This document shows, piece after piece, positions 1 to 8,338 of a stretch of DNA of 40,056 bases. Every line of letters starts with the position of its first letter. Position 1 is the stretch's first letter. The notes under the pieces are model-generated. The model ran no database searches. It had not been told where the DNA came from and was given only the letters and a program-made list of their open reading frames with translations. The DNA is from an uncultured Lachnospiraceae bacterium (GTDB taxonomy: Bacteria; Bacillota; Clostridia; Lachnospirales; Lachnospiraceae), in contig CACXGE010000047.1 of assembly GCA_902767135.1 (NCBI GenBank), positions 1 to 40,056 on the forward strand. Direction: 5' to 3'. Position numbers and translations under genes: made by a program.

Positions 1-158
1 AAATCTCCGTCAGATATAAACTTTCCACCATTCTTATCATTCTCTTGTTCTCTACCTAATGCCCAATTATAAGCAAATCGAGCAGTACTAGCATATTGGA
101 ATAGTTTAGTCTTTTGTTTGTTATTTGGGATTAACATTACTCGAATTGTTTTTATCAT
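1..158 (-). CDS. tnpB: IS200/IS605-family TnpB (OrfB) N-terminus, cut by window edge
   Basis: Reading the minus strand from an ATG at 158 gives an uninterrupted 52-residue start that begins MIKTIRVMLIPN, continues with KLFQYASTARFAYNWAL, and stays open to the window edge. This is the characteristic N-terminal helix-turn-helix of TnpB/OrfB proteins of IS200/IS605 elements, the RNA-guided nucleases ancestral to Cas12. An excellent ribosome binding site (AGGAGGTG) lies 8 to 9 bases upstream. The RuvC-like catalytic part and any guide (omega) RNA would lie beyond position 1, so intactness cannot be judged. No tnpA is present in the 400 bases upstream, so this may be a solo tnpB (IS1341-like) element. 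Confidence 0.8.
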   Translation of the reverse strand, partial: MIKTIRVMLIPNNKQKTKLFQYASTARFAYNWALGREQENDKNGGKFISDGD

Positions 159-267
159 TATTTTCACCTCCTACTCATATATTCTCTTTTTATATTAAGT
201 AAGAGATTAAAAATACAGTTTAATCTCAAAAGGCATAATCGAAATACAGTCGAAATCCATATCAAAA

Positions 268-297
268 AGTTATAAAGGTCAACAACTATTTATAACT
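268..297. repeat. Hairpin upstream of tnpB, possible element end
   Basis: AGTTATAAA (268-276) and TTTATAACT (289-297) form a perfect 9-bp stem around a 12-base loop. Subterminal hairpins mark the ends of IS200/IS605 elements, and this one lies about 110 bases upstream of tnpB, where a left end is expected. The stem is very AT-rich, so chance is possible. The rest of 160-470 is AT-rich and non-coding, with no other feature seen. Confidence 0.3.
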
Positions 298-471
298 CTT
301 TATATGTTTATTTTATCTGTTAAATTCCTCCAACTTTCTTTATTAACGCTAATAGTATAACATACTTTTAAGAAAAAACAAAAAATCCCCCATAAATAAT
401 TATAAATTTTCTATAAATTGCCATTGTTTCAAGTATTTGAAAGAATCCCTTATAAAAAACTTAAGATTTTT

Positions 472-514
472 CTACTATTTTATAGTAGATTAGTGATTTT
501 TGCTGTGTTATACT
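472..514 (+). promoter_or_regulatory. Putative promoter with palindromic operator for the ABC operon
   Basis: A -10 hexamer TATACT (509-514) sits 17 bases after TAGATT (486-491), a poor -35. The perfect palindrome CTACTAT-ttt-ATAGTAG (472-488) overlaps that -35 position. A weak -35 with a palindrome over it suggests control by a dimeric regulator, but no regulator gene is adjacent, so this is inference. Confidence 0.4.
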
Positions 515-584
515 TAGTTTTGTGTGTATTTACGTAACAATCTTACTTGTAAACAATTATAACTGTTCATAGGAGGTGGAGAAA

Positions 585-1322
585 ATGAGTGATGCAACAT
601 CCAAACCTGTCATTCAGGTAAAGGATTTGTATAAATATTATTCCATTGGAGAAAACAGGGTAAAAGCCCTAAACGGAGTGGATTTTACCATTAACAAAGG
701 GGAATTTTGTTCTATTGTAGGTACTTCGGGTTCTGGTAAATCTACCCTGTTGAATATGTTAGCCGGATTAGAAAAACCCACAAAAGGGCAAATTATTATT
801 AGCGGTCATCACATAGAACGCATGTCCGAAAATAAATTAGTAAAATTTCGACGGGAACACGTAGGATTTATCTTTCAGTCCTTCAATCTGCTCCCAACCA
901 TGAATGCTGTAGAAAACGTAGCCTTGCCTTTAAGTTTTCGTGGCATTCCCAAAAAAGTTCGCCTGGCAAAAGCATCCAAGATGCTCTCAATGGTTGGGCT
1001 AAAAAAACAGCAGTTTCATAAACCTACCCAAATGTCCGGTGGGCAGCAACAGCGCGTAGGTGTTGCCCGTGCCCTTGTAGTACAACCGGATATCATCTTT
1101 GCCGATGAACCTACCGGTAATCTAGACTCCAACACTTCTGCGGAAGTAATGGAACTGATGAAAAAAATTGTAAGAGAACAAAATCTTACACTTGTTATGG
1201 TTACTCATGATAATCATCTGGCCAGCTTTGCTGACAGAATCTTTCACATAAAAGACGGAAAATTATTAAAAATTGAGGAGAATAACAGAGAGGAAACGAA
1301 AAATGAAAATGAAGAAATTTAA
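585..1322 (+). CDS. MacB/LolD-type ABC transporter ATP-binding protein
   Basis: A 245-residue cytoplasmic ATPase that should power the FtsX-type permease encoded at 2877. It has a Walker [11 protein letters not shown]-loop, signature [15 protein letters not shown], Walker [14 protein letters not shown] and switch histidine in VMVTHD. The DEPTGNLDS form and order match the MacB/LolD/FtsE subfamily, whose members move or act on lipoproteins, peptides or envelope components rather than importing small solutes. I chose ATG 585, with AGGAGGTG at 571-578; an in-frame GTG at 576 lies inside that ribosome binding site. The end overlaps the next gene by 20 bases. Substrate unknown. Confidence 0.93.
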   Translation: MSDATSKPVIQVKDLYKYYSIGENRVKALNGVDFTINKGEFCSIVGTSGSGKSTLLNMLAGLEKPTKGQIIISGHHIERMSENKLVKFRREHVGFIFQSFNLLPTMNAVENVALPLSFRGIPKKVRLAKASKMLSMVGLKKQQFHKPTQMSGGQQQRVGVARALVVQPDIIFADEPTGNLDSNTSAEVMELMKKIVREQNLTLVMVTHDNHLASFADRIFHIKDGKLLKIEENNREETKNENEEI

Positions 1323-2877
1323 AATGTTATTGTTAGCCGCCGGACTCATGTGCACAACCTTTGGTCAGTGTATTCCAACCACTTTTGTATCTATAGCAGC
1401 AACCACTCAGAAAGATGAGGAGAAAGATAACGACAACGAGGACACTACTTCCACAGGAAATGTCAGTAACACTCCATCCAAGGTTACGGAATCCCCTTTA
1501 GATAATCCGGATAATCAGCCACAAAATGTAGCTACAAACGAAGTAAATATTGACTTGTTAGATACCTGGAAAACCCCTGTTGCTACCTATGGACAGACAG
1601 TAAACATTGTACTTCCTTTGGTCAATCTTGGAACAGACAATTTAAAAGATATCATTGTATCTCCGGAAATCAGCACAAGTACAGAAGAATTTCCTTTTGA
1701 AATCGAAAAGACAAGTTACAATGTTTATATCAATGACTTACCAGGTACTGACTGTGGACTGAGCCCTGTGGATCGTCGCCGTGAAGTTACCTATACCTTC
1801 AAGACCAGGGAAAATGTAAGTAGTGGATATCAGAGATTAAACTTTAAGATTACTTACACTACCTCTACTGGAGAAACAGAAACTACAAACTTGGAAACTT
1901 TCTTTCAGACCATTGGAAAAAACGGTGAGACGGAACCCACAGAAGGAAACGTATCCACACCTCGTTTGATTGTTTCCGGGTTTACCACCAATCCCGAAAC
2001 TATAAAAGCAGGAACTGACTTTACTTTAACCTTACACATTACAAATACTTCAAAAAACACAACGGTAAAAAATATTGTTTTTGATTTACAGGCTCCAACC
2101 GAGGGAAAAGATGAAAGTTCAGAAGGAGCTGCCTTCCTTCCAAAATCAGGTTCCAGCGTAATCTTTGTTGACAGTATTGCTGCCGGGGCTACCAAAGATG
2201 TTTCTATTGATATGAATTCCAGAGCCGACTTATCTCAGAAACCTTATGTCATCTCTGTAAATATGAACTACGAAGACAGCAGTGCCAATGCATACACTTC
2301 AGATACCAGCGTCTCTATTCCGGTAAAGCAGGAAGCAAAATTTGACATTAGCGGATTGGAAGTTATGCCTTCAAGCATCAATGTGGGAAGTGAATCCAAT
2401 GTTATGTTCAGCATCAACAACACCGGAAAAACCATGCTCTACAATGTAAATGTTACCTTTAAAGGCTCATCCATCTCCGGTGGGGATACTTTTATCGGAA
2501 ATATTGAGATAGGTGGTACCGGAAACGTAGATGCTATGGTAAGCGGTGCTGCAGTCACAGAAGACGAAGGTAAGGTGAAAGCAATTATTACCTATGAAGA
2601 TGAGTCAGGTAACGTAAGCACAAAAGAACAGGAATTTGAACTTTTCGTATCAGAGGCAACTGATATGGAAGGCATGGATGACTTTGGTGCCATGGAAGGT
2701 ATGGATGATTTTGGAGAAGAGACACCGAAATCTCACTCAGTATCCTTTATCATCATCGTTATTGTTGTAATTATTGGCATTCTTGCAGGTGCAGTTGTTG
2801 CAATCCTTTTCTTAAAAAAGAAAAAGCAAAAAGAGTTAGAGCTTCTTGACTTTGACGATGAGGCAGGTGAACCATAA
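1303..2877 (+). CDS. Secreted, membrane-anchored CARDB/NEW3-like protein of the ABC operon
   Basis: About 524 residues. ATG 1303 is preceded by GAGAGG and starts a clear signal peptide ([17 protein letters not shown] then a hydrophobic run). The body is Thr/Ser-rich with repeated beta-sandwich segments of CARDB/NEW3 character, for example the stretches around LIVSGFTTNPETIKAG and FDISGLEVMPSSINVG, each followed by an LxIxNTxK-like strand. A single C-terminal membrane helix with a KKKKQK stop-transfer follows, then an acidic tail. Just before the helix, the nine-residue unit MEGMDDFGA is imperfectly duplicated. It sits between ATPase and permease genes, where Gram-negative MacA would be, so it may be the extracellular adaptor. 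That role is inference. Confidence 0.75.
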   Translation: MKMKKFKMLLLAAGLMCTTFGQCIPTTFVSIAATTQKDEEKDNDNEDTTSTGNVSNTPSKVTESPLDNPDNQPQNVATNEVNIDLLDTWKTPVATYGQTVNIVLPLVNLGTDNLKDIIVSPEISTSTEEFPFEIEKTSYNVYINDLPGTDCGLSPVDRRREVTYTFKTRENVSSGYQRLNFKITYTTSTGETETTNLETFFQTIGKNGETEPTEGNVSTPRLIVSGFTTNPETIKAGTDFTLTLHITNTSKNTTVKNIVFDLQAPTEGKDESSEGAAFLPKSGSSVIFVDSIAAGATKDVSIDMNSRADLSQKPYVISVNMNYEDSSANAYTSDTSVSIPVKQEAKFDISGLEVMPSSINVGSESNVMFSINNTGKTMLYNVNVTFKGSSISGGDTFIGNIEIGGTGNVDAMVSGAAVTEDEGKVKAIITYEDESGNVSTKEQEFELFVSEATDMEGMDDFGAMEGMDDFGEETPKSHSVSFIIIVIVVIIGILAGAVVAILFLKKKKQKELELLDFDDEAGEP

Positions 2878-4259
2878 TGAGTTTTCTTGATTTACTCTCC
2901 ATGAGTGCAAGCAATCTATGGCGCCGAAAACTTAGAACCTGTCTTACCATTTTAGGTGTTATTATTGGTACCGCCTCAATTGTGGTTATGTTATCCCTGG
3001 GGTTTGGTCTGAAAAAAAGCTATATGTCTGAAATTGAAAACTCCGGTGAGCTTACCACCATTAACGTATATTCTGGCGGCAATAATTATTATTATGATGA
3101 AGATGGGCAGACCTCCAACACAGACAATGAGATTACAGATGAAGTTATTGAACAATTTTCCCAGTTAGAGCATGTGGACTTTGTTTCACCAATTTTATCC
3201 TGCAATATTATTTTCAGACAGGGCGTCTACCGAAATGATTCTTATGTGACCGCCATGACTACCGAAGCAATGGTGAAGAAAAAGCTTGAACTGGCTTCCG
3301 GCACCATTCCCACCTCAGATGAGGAGATTCGGTTTATTTTTGGGAACTCTTCGGTACAGGATTTTTATAATTATAAAACAAACTCCTATCCGTATTGGGA
3401 CACTGGAGAACTACCAGAGATAGACTTTGAAGGAGATTTCTTTGTGATTTATGATACAGAAGCTTTTTATAACTCTGAATATGGTACAGATAGCGACACT
3501 CCTGTGAAGCCTCCCAAAAAATACATTACCGGAAACAACTGCCTTGTAGCAGGTGATGTGGAAGCTTACAACAGTTTTTCCTATGGTGTGTATACCAATA
3601 TTGATGCCTTGAAAAAACAGTTGAAAAAAGTATTTAAGAACAAAGCAATTCCCGGCCAGCCAACTACAAAAAGTGGAAAGCCTTACTCCTACTGGGTATA
3701 TGAGCAGGCTTATGTTCAGGTAGATGATTTTAATTATGTATCTGAAGTACAGAAACAGATTTCGGAAATGGGATTCCAGGCAAATTCAAATGCAGAATAT
3801 GTGGAATCCACACAAAAGCAGTTCAATACCATTCAGATGGCTCTTGGCGGTATTGGTTCTGTAGCCCTTTTTGTTGCCGCTATCAGTATTGCCAACACTA
3901 TGATGATGTCAATTTATGAACGTACGAAAGAAATTGGTATTATTAAGGTCTTAGGCTGCAGCTTGGGCAATATCCGTTCCCTTTTTCTTATAGAAGCGGC
4001 TTTTATCGGTTTTATTGGGGGATTCTTAGGTTTAATCCTAAGCTATGGTTTATCCTACATTTTAAATACTTTCTTAGGCGGAGCACTAGGTAACGCCATG
4101 GATATGGGTGGAGGAGGTTCCTCTGGAATTTCCTATATCCCCCTTTGGCTGTCCGCTCTTGCCTTGGTCTTTGCGGTTTTAGTGGGTATTATTGCTGGAT
4201 TCCTACCAGCCATGAGAGCTATGAGACTCAGCCCTCTCTCTGCAATCAAAACAGAGTAA
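2877..4259 (+). CDS. MacB-like ABC transporter permease (FtsX domain)
   Basis: A 460-residue permease of the MacB/FtsX type: one N-terminal membrane helix (about residues 20-42, LTILGVIIGTASIVVMLSL), a large extracytoplasmic MacB-PCD-like domain (about 43-310), then three C-terminal helices forming the FtsX domain, including the family motif ERTKEIGIIKVLG. The RRKLRTCLTILGVIIG start is typical of MacB. Its ATG overlaps the TAA of the preceding gene by one base, so translation is probably coupled. With the ATPase at 585 it should form a mechanotransmission-type ABC complex. Substrate unknown. Confidence 0.9.
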   Translation: MSFLDLLSMSASNLWRRKLRTCLTILGVIIGTASIVVMLSLGFGLKKSYMSEIENSGELTTINVYSGGNNYYYDEDGQTSNTDNEITDEVIEQFSQLEHVDFVSPILSCNIIFRQGVYRNDSYVTAMTTEAMVKKKLELASGTIPTSDEEIRFIFGNSSVQDFYNYKTNSYPYWDTGELPEIDFEGDFFVIYDTEAFYNSEYGTDSDTPVKPPKKYITGNNCLVAGDVEAYNSFSYGVYTNIDALKKQLKKVFKNKAIPGQPTTKSGKPYSYWVYEQAYVQVDDFNYVSEVQKQISEMGFQANSNAEYVESTQKQFNTIQMALGGIGSVALFVAAISIANTMMMSIYERTKEIGIIKVLGCSLGNIRSLFLIEAAFIGFIGGFLGLILSYGLSYILNTFLGGALGNAMDMGGGGSSGISYIPLWLSALALVFAVLVGIIAGFLPAMRAMRLSPLSAIKTE

Positions 4260-4276
4260 CATTCAAAATAGTCTAA

Positions 4277-4325
4277 AAACGCCCATCTTTTGAGTGAAAT
4301 CAAAAGACGGGCGTTTCCTATTTTT
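4277..4325. terminator. Bidirectional terminator between ABC operon and metK
   Basis: A stem AAACGCCCaTCTTTTGA / TCAAAAGAcGGGCGTTT (4277-4293 with 4300-4316) has one mismatch and a 6-base loop, followed by a short T-rich stretch. It lies between convergent genes and can serve both strands. Confidence 0.85.
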
Positions 4326-4347
4326 CCATGATAAAATACAAACAACT

Positions 4348-5529
4348 TTATAAATATTTTTTTAAATCTTCTACCTTATCTAATTTTTCCCAAGGCAAGT
4401 TCAAATCGTTACGTCCAAAATGTCCATAAGCTGCAGTCTGTTTATAGATTGGTCTGCGTAAGTCTAACATCTTAATAATTCCTGCCGGGCGCAAATCAAA
4501 GTTTTCACGGATAATCTCTACAATTCTTTCGTCAGAAAGTTTTCCGGTTCCGTTGGTATCCACCATAATCGACATAGGCTGGGCAACACCGATGGCATAG
4601 GAAAGCTGAATCTCACATCTATCTGCTAATCCTGCTGCAACGATATTCTTTGCCACATATCTTGCTGCATAGGCTGCAGAACGGTCCACCTTCGTACAGT
4701 CCTTACCCGAGAAAGCACCGCCACCGTGACGTGCAAATCCGCCATAGGTATCCACGATAATCTTTCTTCCAGTAAGACCAGAATCACCGTTTGGTCCTCC
4801 AATCACAAAACGTCCTGTTGGATTAATATAAAACTTTGTTTTTTCATCCACCAACTCTTTTGGTAATACCGGTTCAAAAACCTGTTTCTTAATATCTTCA
4901 TGAATCTGTTCCTGAGTCACATTTTCATCATGCTGTGTGGATAATACCACCGCATTTAAATGAATCGGTTTTCCGCTTTCATCGTATTCTACCGTAACCT
5001 GAGTCTTTCCATCCGGTCTTAAATATGGTAATGTTCCATTTTTACGAACCTCTGTGAGCCTTCTGGATAATTTGTGGGCTAATGCGATGGGATAAGGCAT
5101 ATATTCTTCCGTTTCATTGGTTGCAAAACCAAACATCATTCCCTGGTCACCCGCTCCCGTGTCCAGATCGTCCTCCAGTTCACCTTCTCTTGCCTCTAGT
5201 GCTTTGTCCACTCCCATTGCAATATCTGGTGACTGCTTGTCCAAAGCTACCATAACAGCACAGGAATTCCCGTCAAATCCCATTTTGGAATCTGTATACC
5301 CAATTTCACAAATAGTGTCACGTACAATCTGTGTGATATCTACATTTGCCTTGGTTGTAATCTCACCCATAATCATGACAAATCCCGTGTTGGTAAGCGT
5401 TTCACAGGCCACACGGCTCATAGGATCCTGTGCAAGCATTGCATCAAGAATCGCATCAGATACCTGGTCACAAATTTTGTCTGGATGTCCTTCTGTGACG
5501 GACTCAGATGTAAATAACAATTTTTCCAT
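4348..5529 (-). CDS. metK: S-adenosylmethionine synthase
   Basis: A 393-residue methionine adenosyltransferase making SAM from methionine and ATP in the cytoplasm. Family hallmarks are all present: the ATP-binding GHPDK near the start, [10 protein letters not shown], and the phosphate-binding [19 protein letters not shown]. Length and both ends match the family. The ATG at 5529 has AAGGAGGA upstream. Expression is controlled by the SAM-I riboswitch in its leader (5560-5711), a direct product feedback loop. It appears monocistronic, ending at the terminator shared with the ABC operon. Confidence 0.98.
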   Translation of the reverse strand: MEKLLFTSESVTEGHPDKICDQVSDAILDAMLAQDPMSRVACETLTNTGFVMIMGEITTKANVDITQIVRDTICEIGYTDSKMGFDGNSCAVMVALDKQSPDIAMGVDKALEAREGELEDDLDTGAGDQGMMFGFATNETEEYMPYPIALAHKLSRRLTEVRKNGTLPYLRPDGKTQVTVEYDESGKPIHLNAVVLSTQHDENVTQEQIHEDIKKQVFEPVLPKELVDEKTKFYINPTGRFVIGGPNGDSGLTGRKIIVDTYGGFARHGGGAFSGKDCTKVDRSAAYAARYVAKNIVAAGLADRCEIQLSYAIGVAQPMSIMVDTNGTGKLSDERIVEIIRENFDLRPAGIIKMLDLRRPIYKQTAAYGHFGRNDLNLPWEKLDKVEDLKKYL

Positions 5530-5559
5530 TTTTTCCTCCTTGTGTTTTCATAACTGCTC

Positions 5560-5596
5560 AAAAAAGACGAATCCTCATAATAATTTGAGGATTCGT
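5560..5596 (-). terminator. Riboswitch-controlled terminator of metK
   Basis: On the minus strand an 11-bp stem (ACGAATCCTCA pairing with TGAGGATTCGT, positions 5586-5596 and 5567-5577) is followed by CTTTTTT. The 3' side of aptamer helix P1 (AGAGGATT, about 5611-5618) is complementary to AATCCTC in the terminator's 5' arm. This is the usual antiterminator exchange: SAM binding holds P1 closed and lets the terminator form. Confidence 0.9.
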
Positions 5597-5610
5597 TTAT
5601 CATTTACCAA

Positions 5611-5711
5611 ATCCTCTTATTGTTCGATTACTCGCTCAGGTTGGCACCTTCCATATGGGGTTGCCGTGGCTTCACAGATCCTTTGTATCTCCACCACTCT
5701 GAATAAGAGAG
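5611..5711 (-). promoter_or_regulatory. SAM-I (S-box) riboswitch aptamer
   Basis: The minus strand shows the S-box core in order: P1 5' arm TCTCTTATT, then AGAGTGGTGGAGA, GAAGCCACGGCAACC, AAGGTGCCAACCTG, the GAGCGAGTAATCGAACA segment and the P1 3' arm AATAAGAGG. This is the textbook SAM-I consensus upstream of a SAM synthase gene. Confidence 0.96.
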
Positions 5712-5740
5712 AATTGTCGTATTCTGTTGTCTGCTCTCAT

Positions 5741-5769
5741 AGACTACTACGTTTTTTAGCTTTCGTCAA
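5741..5769 (-). promoter_or_regulatory. Probable metK promoter
   Basis: TTGACG (5769-5764) is followed after 17 bases by TAGTCT (5746-5741), about 30 bases before the aptamer. The -35 is good and the -10 poor; position relative to the riboswitch supports it. Confidence 0.5.
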
Positions 5770-5799
5770 GTCTTTCTATCATTTTTTTTACTCTTCCTC

Positions 5800-5933
5800 G
5801 CAACAGTTCAGCCATAAGCTGAACTGTTACGAAATCGGGCAATGCTTACGCATGCAAAATTGCCCGATTTTTGGTAAATGCACATTTTTGCACGGTCAGC
5901 GCAGTATATGCGCAGACCTGCCTGAACTATTAC
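5800..5933. mobile_element. 134-bp MITE-like element, family 1, copy A
   Basis: Non-coding element with ends GCAACAGTTCAG and CTGAACTATTAC (imperfect inverted repeats), flanked by the perfect 8-bp direct repeat TCTTCCTC (5792-5799 and 5934-5941). It contains three hairpins: the left end with its neighbour (5800-5830), ATCGGGCAAT/ATTGCCCGAT in the middle, and GGTCaGCGCA-gtata-TGCGCaGACC (5894-5918). Same length and structure as copies at 17312 and 22154. It lies across the stop codon of the lipoprotein gene; the element's GTAA end restores that stop. Confidence 0.88.
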
Positions 5934-6958
5934 TCTTCCTCTAACTCCGCCTCTGCTTCTTTCTCTGTCACCTTTGCCTTTTCAATGACCTTATCCAATG
6001 CCTTTTCCCTATAATAATCATCCTCTAACTCCTGCTTCGTATAGTATTCATATAACTCATCCTCTGTGGTAACCTCTGCATACTCCATATAGCGATTCAG
6101 GAACTCCTGATAGTTTTCCTCATCCTTAACGATGTTTTCTGCTTTTACCAAAGCTTGAACTGCCAATTTTTCCTGAATATTTAAGACAGCATAAGAATTT
6201 AAATCATCCTCGCTTACCAAATCAGACAACTCCATTCCAAACATTGCCGCATATTCTTCATGAGATTTTTTCACCTCTTCATAGGAAACCTTCTCCATTT
6301 TCTTCGTAAAGTCCTTGTATTCAGAAACCTCCACCACTGCTGATAAAGCACTGTCTCTTAACTCTTCCACACTACTTTCATCATTTTCCTGTGCTACCTT
6401 ATTTCTTAAATACTCTTCAAACTCTGCGGTTGAGGAATAGTCCGTGTTTTCCTTCACAAAGCTGTCATTATATTCTGGGTAGCTCACTTCATTGATTCCC
6501 GTAATCTCAAAAGTATAAGTCACCACACTACCTTCACTGTCATCTACCACTGACACAATATCGCCAATATTGTGTCCTGTCAGTTCTTCATCTACCTGAG
6601 CACTGATTTCTTCCTCCCCAATGGTAACATCAAATTCTCCATAATCTTCTGTATTGCCATCTTCCTCATAAGTCAGATTCGTGTTCACATAATCTCCCAC
6701 CTGGATTGTTCTTCCTGTAACCTCTGTTTCCACACGATAGTCTTCCATAAATTCTTCTTTTGCAAGTTCCACATCTTCCTCTGATATGGGAGTAATATAT
6801 TTTGTCAGTTCCAGTCCCTCATAATCTCCCAAAGTCATATACTGTTCTGCCAGTTTTTCAGTGGCAACAAACGCACTTTCTGTCTCCCCTTTTCCACATC
6901 CGCTCATCAACATTGTACCAATTAAAATTGCACTGGTTATTATTTTTTTCTTCTTCAT
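5930..6958 (-). CDS. Trigger-factor-like lipoprotein (extracytoplasmic foldase candidate)
   Basis: 342 residues starting with a lipoprotein signal (KKKK, hydrophobic run, lipobox LMSG-C21). The mature part resembles trigger factor without its ribosome-binding domain: an FKBP-like segment around residues 85-155 (QVGDYVNTNL, then DEELTGHNIGDIVSV) and a helical acidic C-terminal region like the trigger-factor chaperone arms. Likely role is folding or isomerisation of secreted proteins on the outer face of the membrane; activity is inferred. Start is the ATG with GAAAGGA upstream. The last codons (GAG GAA GAG TAA) fall on the junction with the 134-bp insertion element. Confidence 0.8.
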   Translation of the reverse strand: MKKKKIITSAILIGTMLMSGCGKGETESAFVATEKLAEQYMTLGDYEGLELTKYITPISEEDVELAKEEFMEDYRVETEVTGRTIQVGDYVNTNLTYEEDGNTEDYGEFDVTIGEEEISAQVDEELTGHNIGDIVSVVDDSEGSVVTYTFEITGINEVSYPEYNDSFVKENTDYSSTAEFEEYLRNKVAQENDESSVEELRDSALSAVVEVSEYKDFTKKMEKVSYEEVKKSHEEYAAMFGMELSDLVSEDDLNSYAVLNIQEKLAVQALVKAENIVKDEENYQEFLNRYMEYAEVTTEDELYEYYTKQELEDDYYREKALDKVIEKAKVTEKEAEAELEEE

Positions 6959-7130
6959 GATTTTTCCTTTCGCTTCATTTTTGGCTAAGCCATTACTTTA
7001 CATGATGGTATATTACCTAAACATTAACAGATTAACATATTTTCCCCACTTTGTCTTTTATTTTTTTGTGAACAATTCTAGAAATTTCCTTGACTTTTTG
7101 ACCATAAAATCCTAAAATTAAAGTAGTTGT

Positions 7131-7159
7131 TTGTACAATTTTAAGTAAATTAATATAAT
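7131..7159 (+). promoter_or_regulatory. Probable promoter of HD-GYP gene
   Basis: TTGTAC (7131-7136), 17-base spacer, TATAAT (7154-7159), 46 bases before the start codon. Perfect -10 and spacing. Confidence 0.65.
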
Positions 7160-7205
7160 TTTAAAAAACACGAAACAGGTATAGAAATAATATGGAGGTA
7201 GTTTT

Positions 7206-8285
7206 ATGGCAATAATATCATTAGATCAAGTAAAAGCTGGTATGATATTGGTTGATGATGTATATATCTTTAACAATAAATTATTATTACCAAAGGGTAC
7301 AGAACTTACTGATTATATGATTAATAAACTGGGGTTCTATGCTATTAAATCCGTAAAAGTAAGTGATGAGGCATTATCTGCGGATGATACCTCTGTAACA
7401 GAACCAACAGAACAGTCTTACACCCAACGTTTAAGGCAATCTACAGAATTCAAGGCATTTAAAGAAGAGTATTTTAAAAATGTGTATCAATTCAAGACAG
7501 ACTTTCTGGAAATTGCAAACAATAACGAAAAAATTGATACCGACGCTTTTGTCACTAAAATATCGTCTATACTGGATAGCTGTGGGGGCATCAGTGTCTT
7601 TGATATGTTGCATTGTATGCGGGATTACGATGATGCAACCTTCGTTCACTCCTTAAATACAGCCTTAATATGTAATGTTTTTGGTAGCTGGCTGTCTATG
7701 AGTAAAGAAGATAACGATGTTTTAACACTTGCCGCCTTACTCCACGACATCGGAAAAATCCGTGTGCCTGACAGCATTGTGAAGAAAACCGGAGTTTTAA
7801 CCGAAACAGAACGTACACTAATGCAGGCACATACTGTTTATGGTTTTGAAATTCTAAAAAATCAGGATATCGATGAGAGAATTCGTCTCACTGCATTAAT
7901 GCATCATGAAAAATATGACGGAACCGGGTATCCAAAGAGATTAAAGGGCGAGCAAATTGAGGACTTTGCCAAGATTGTAGGAATTGCTTCTGAATACGAC
8001 TCGTTGACCGCATCTCGCTCTTACCGTCAGGCAAAATGTCCTTTTGATGTAATCAGACAATTTGAATTGGAAGGTTTACAACGCTATGACACCAAGTTTA
8101 TCCTTACTTTCCTTGAACACATTTCCAATTCCTTTATCAACAATACCGTCCAGCTCAGCGACGGAAGACAGGGAGAAATTGTAATGATTAATCGACAATT
8201 CTTATCCCGTCCTATTGTAAAATGCGGAACAGAGTTTGTAGATTTATCGAAAAAGACCAATATTTCTATAGAGTCTATCGTTTAA
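7206..8285 (+). CDS. HD-GYP domain protein, probable cyclic-di-GMP phosphodiesterase
   Basis: 359 residues, cytoplasmic, no membrane helices. The N-terminal 100 residues resemble the DUF3391-like module often found ahead of HD-GYP. The HD-GYP domain follows, with H148, the HD pair H180-D181 in LLHDIGK, H209, and HHEKYDGTGYP (H233-H234 to P243), so metal ligands and GYP motif are all intact. Family members hydrolyse cyclic di-GMP, which in motile bacteria switches between swimming and attachment, fitting the flagellin and Tad pilus genes in this window, though that link is inference. Start ATG 7206 follows ATGGAGGTAG. Transcribed alone. Confidence 0.9.
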   Translation: MAIISLDQVKAGMILVDDVYIFNNKLLLPKGTELTDYMINKLGFYAIKSVKVSDEALSADDTSVTEPTEQSYTQRLRQSTEFKAFKEEYFKNVYQFKTDFLEIANNNEKIDTDAFVTKISSILDSCGGISVFDMLHCMRDYDDATFVHSLNTALICNVFGSWLSMSKEDNDVLTLAALLHDIGKIRVPDSIVKKTGVLTETERTLMQAHTVYGFEILKNQDIDERIRLTALMHHEKYDGTGYPKRLKGEQIEDFAKIVGIASEYDSLTASRSYRQAKCPFDVIRQFELEGLQRYDTKFILTFLEHISNSFINNTVQLSDGRQGEIVMINRQFLSRPIVKCGTEFVDLSKKTNISIESIV

Positions 8286-8304
8286 ATTGATTTTAATGGA
8301 TAAG

Positions 8305-8338
8305 AAAAGGTTATCACTTGCGTGATAACCTTTTTTTT
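8305..8338. terminator. Bidirectional terminator between HD-GYP gene and murA
   Basis: Perfect stem AAAAGGTTATCAC / GTGATAACCTTTT with loop TTGC, then a run of eight T on the plus strand and CTTTTCTTAT on the minus. The murA stop codon lies inside the T run, so spacing is extremely tight. Confidence 0.92.

Noticed and set aside
576..584. GTG start adding three residues to the ABC ATPase
   Set aside because: The GTG lies within the AGGAGGTG ribosome binding site of the ATG at 585.
5843..5875. Middle hairpin of the element as an intrinsic terminator for neighbouring genes
   Set aside because: The T run follows it only on the plus strand, while the flanking genes are on the minus strand; not a terminator for them.
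5117..5944. Long plus-strand ORF antisense to metK and crossing the riboswitch and element
   Set aside because: It is the shadow of metK codon usage, then runs through non-coding RNA and MITE sequence; no ribosome binding site and no recognisable protein.
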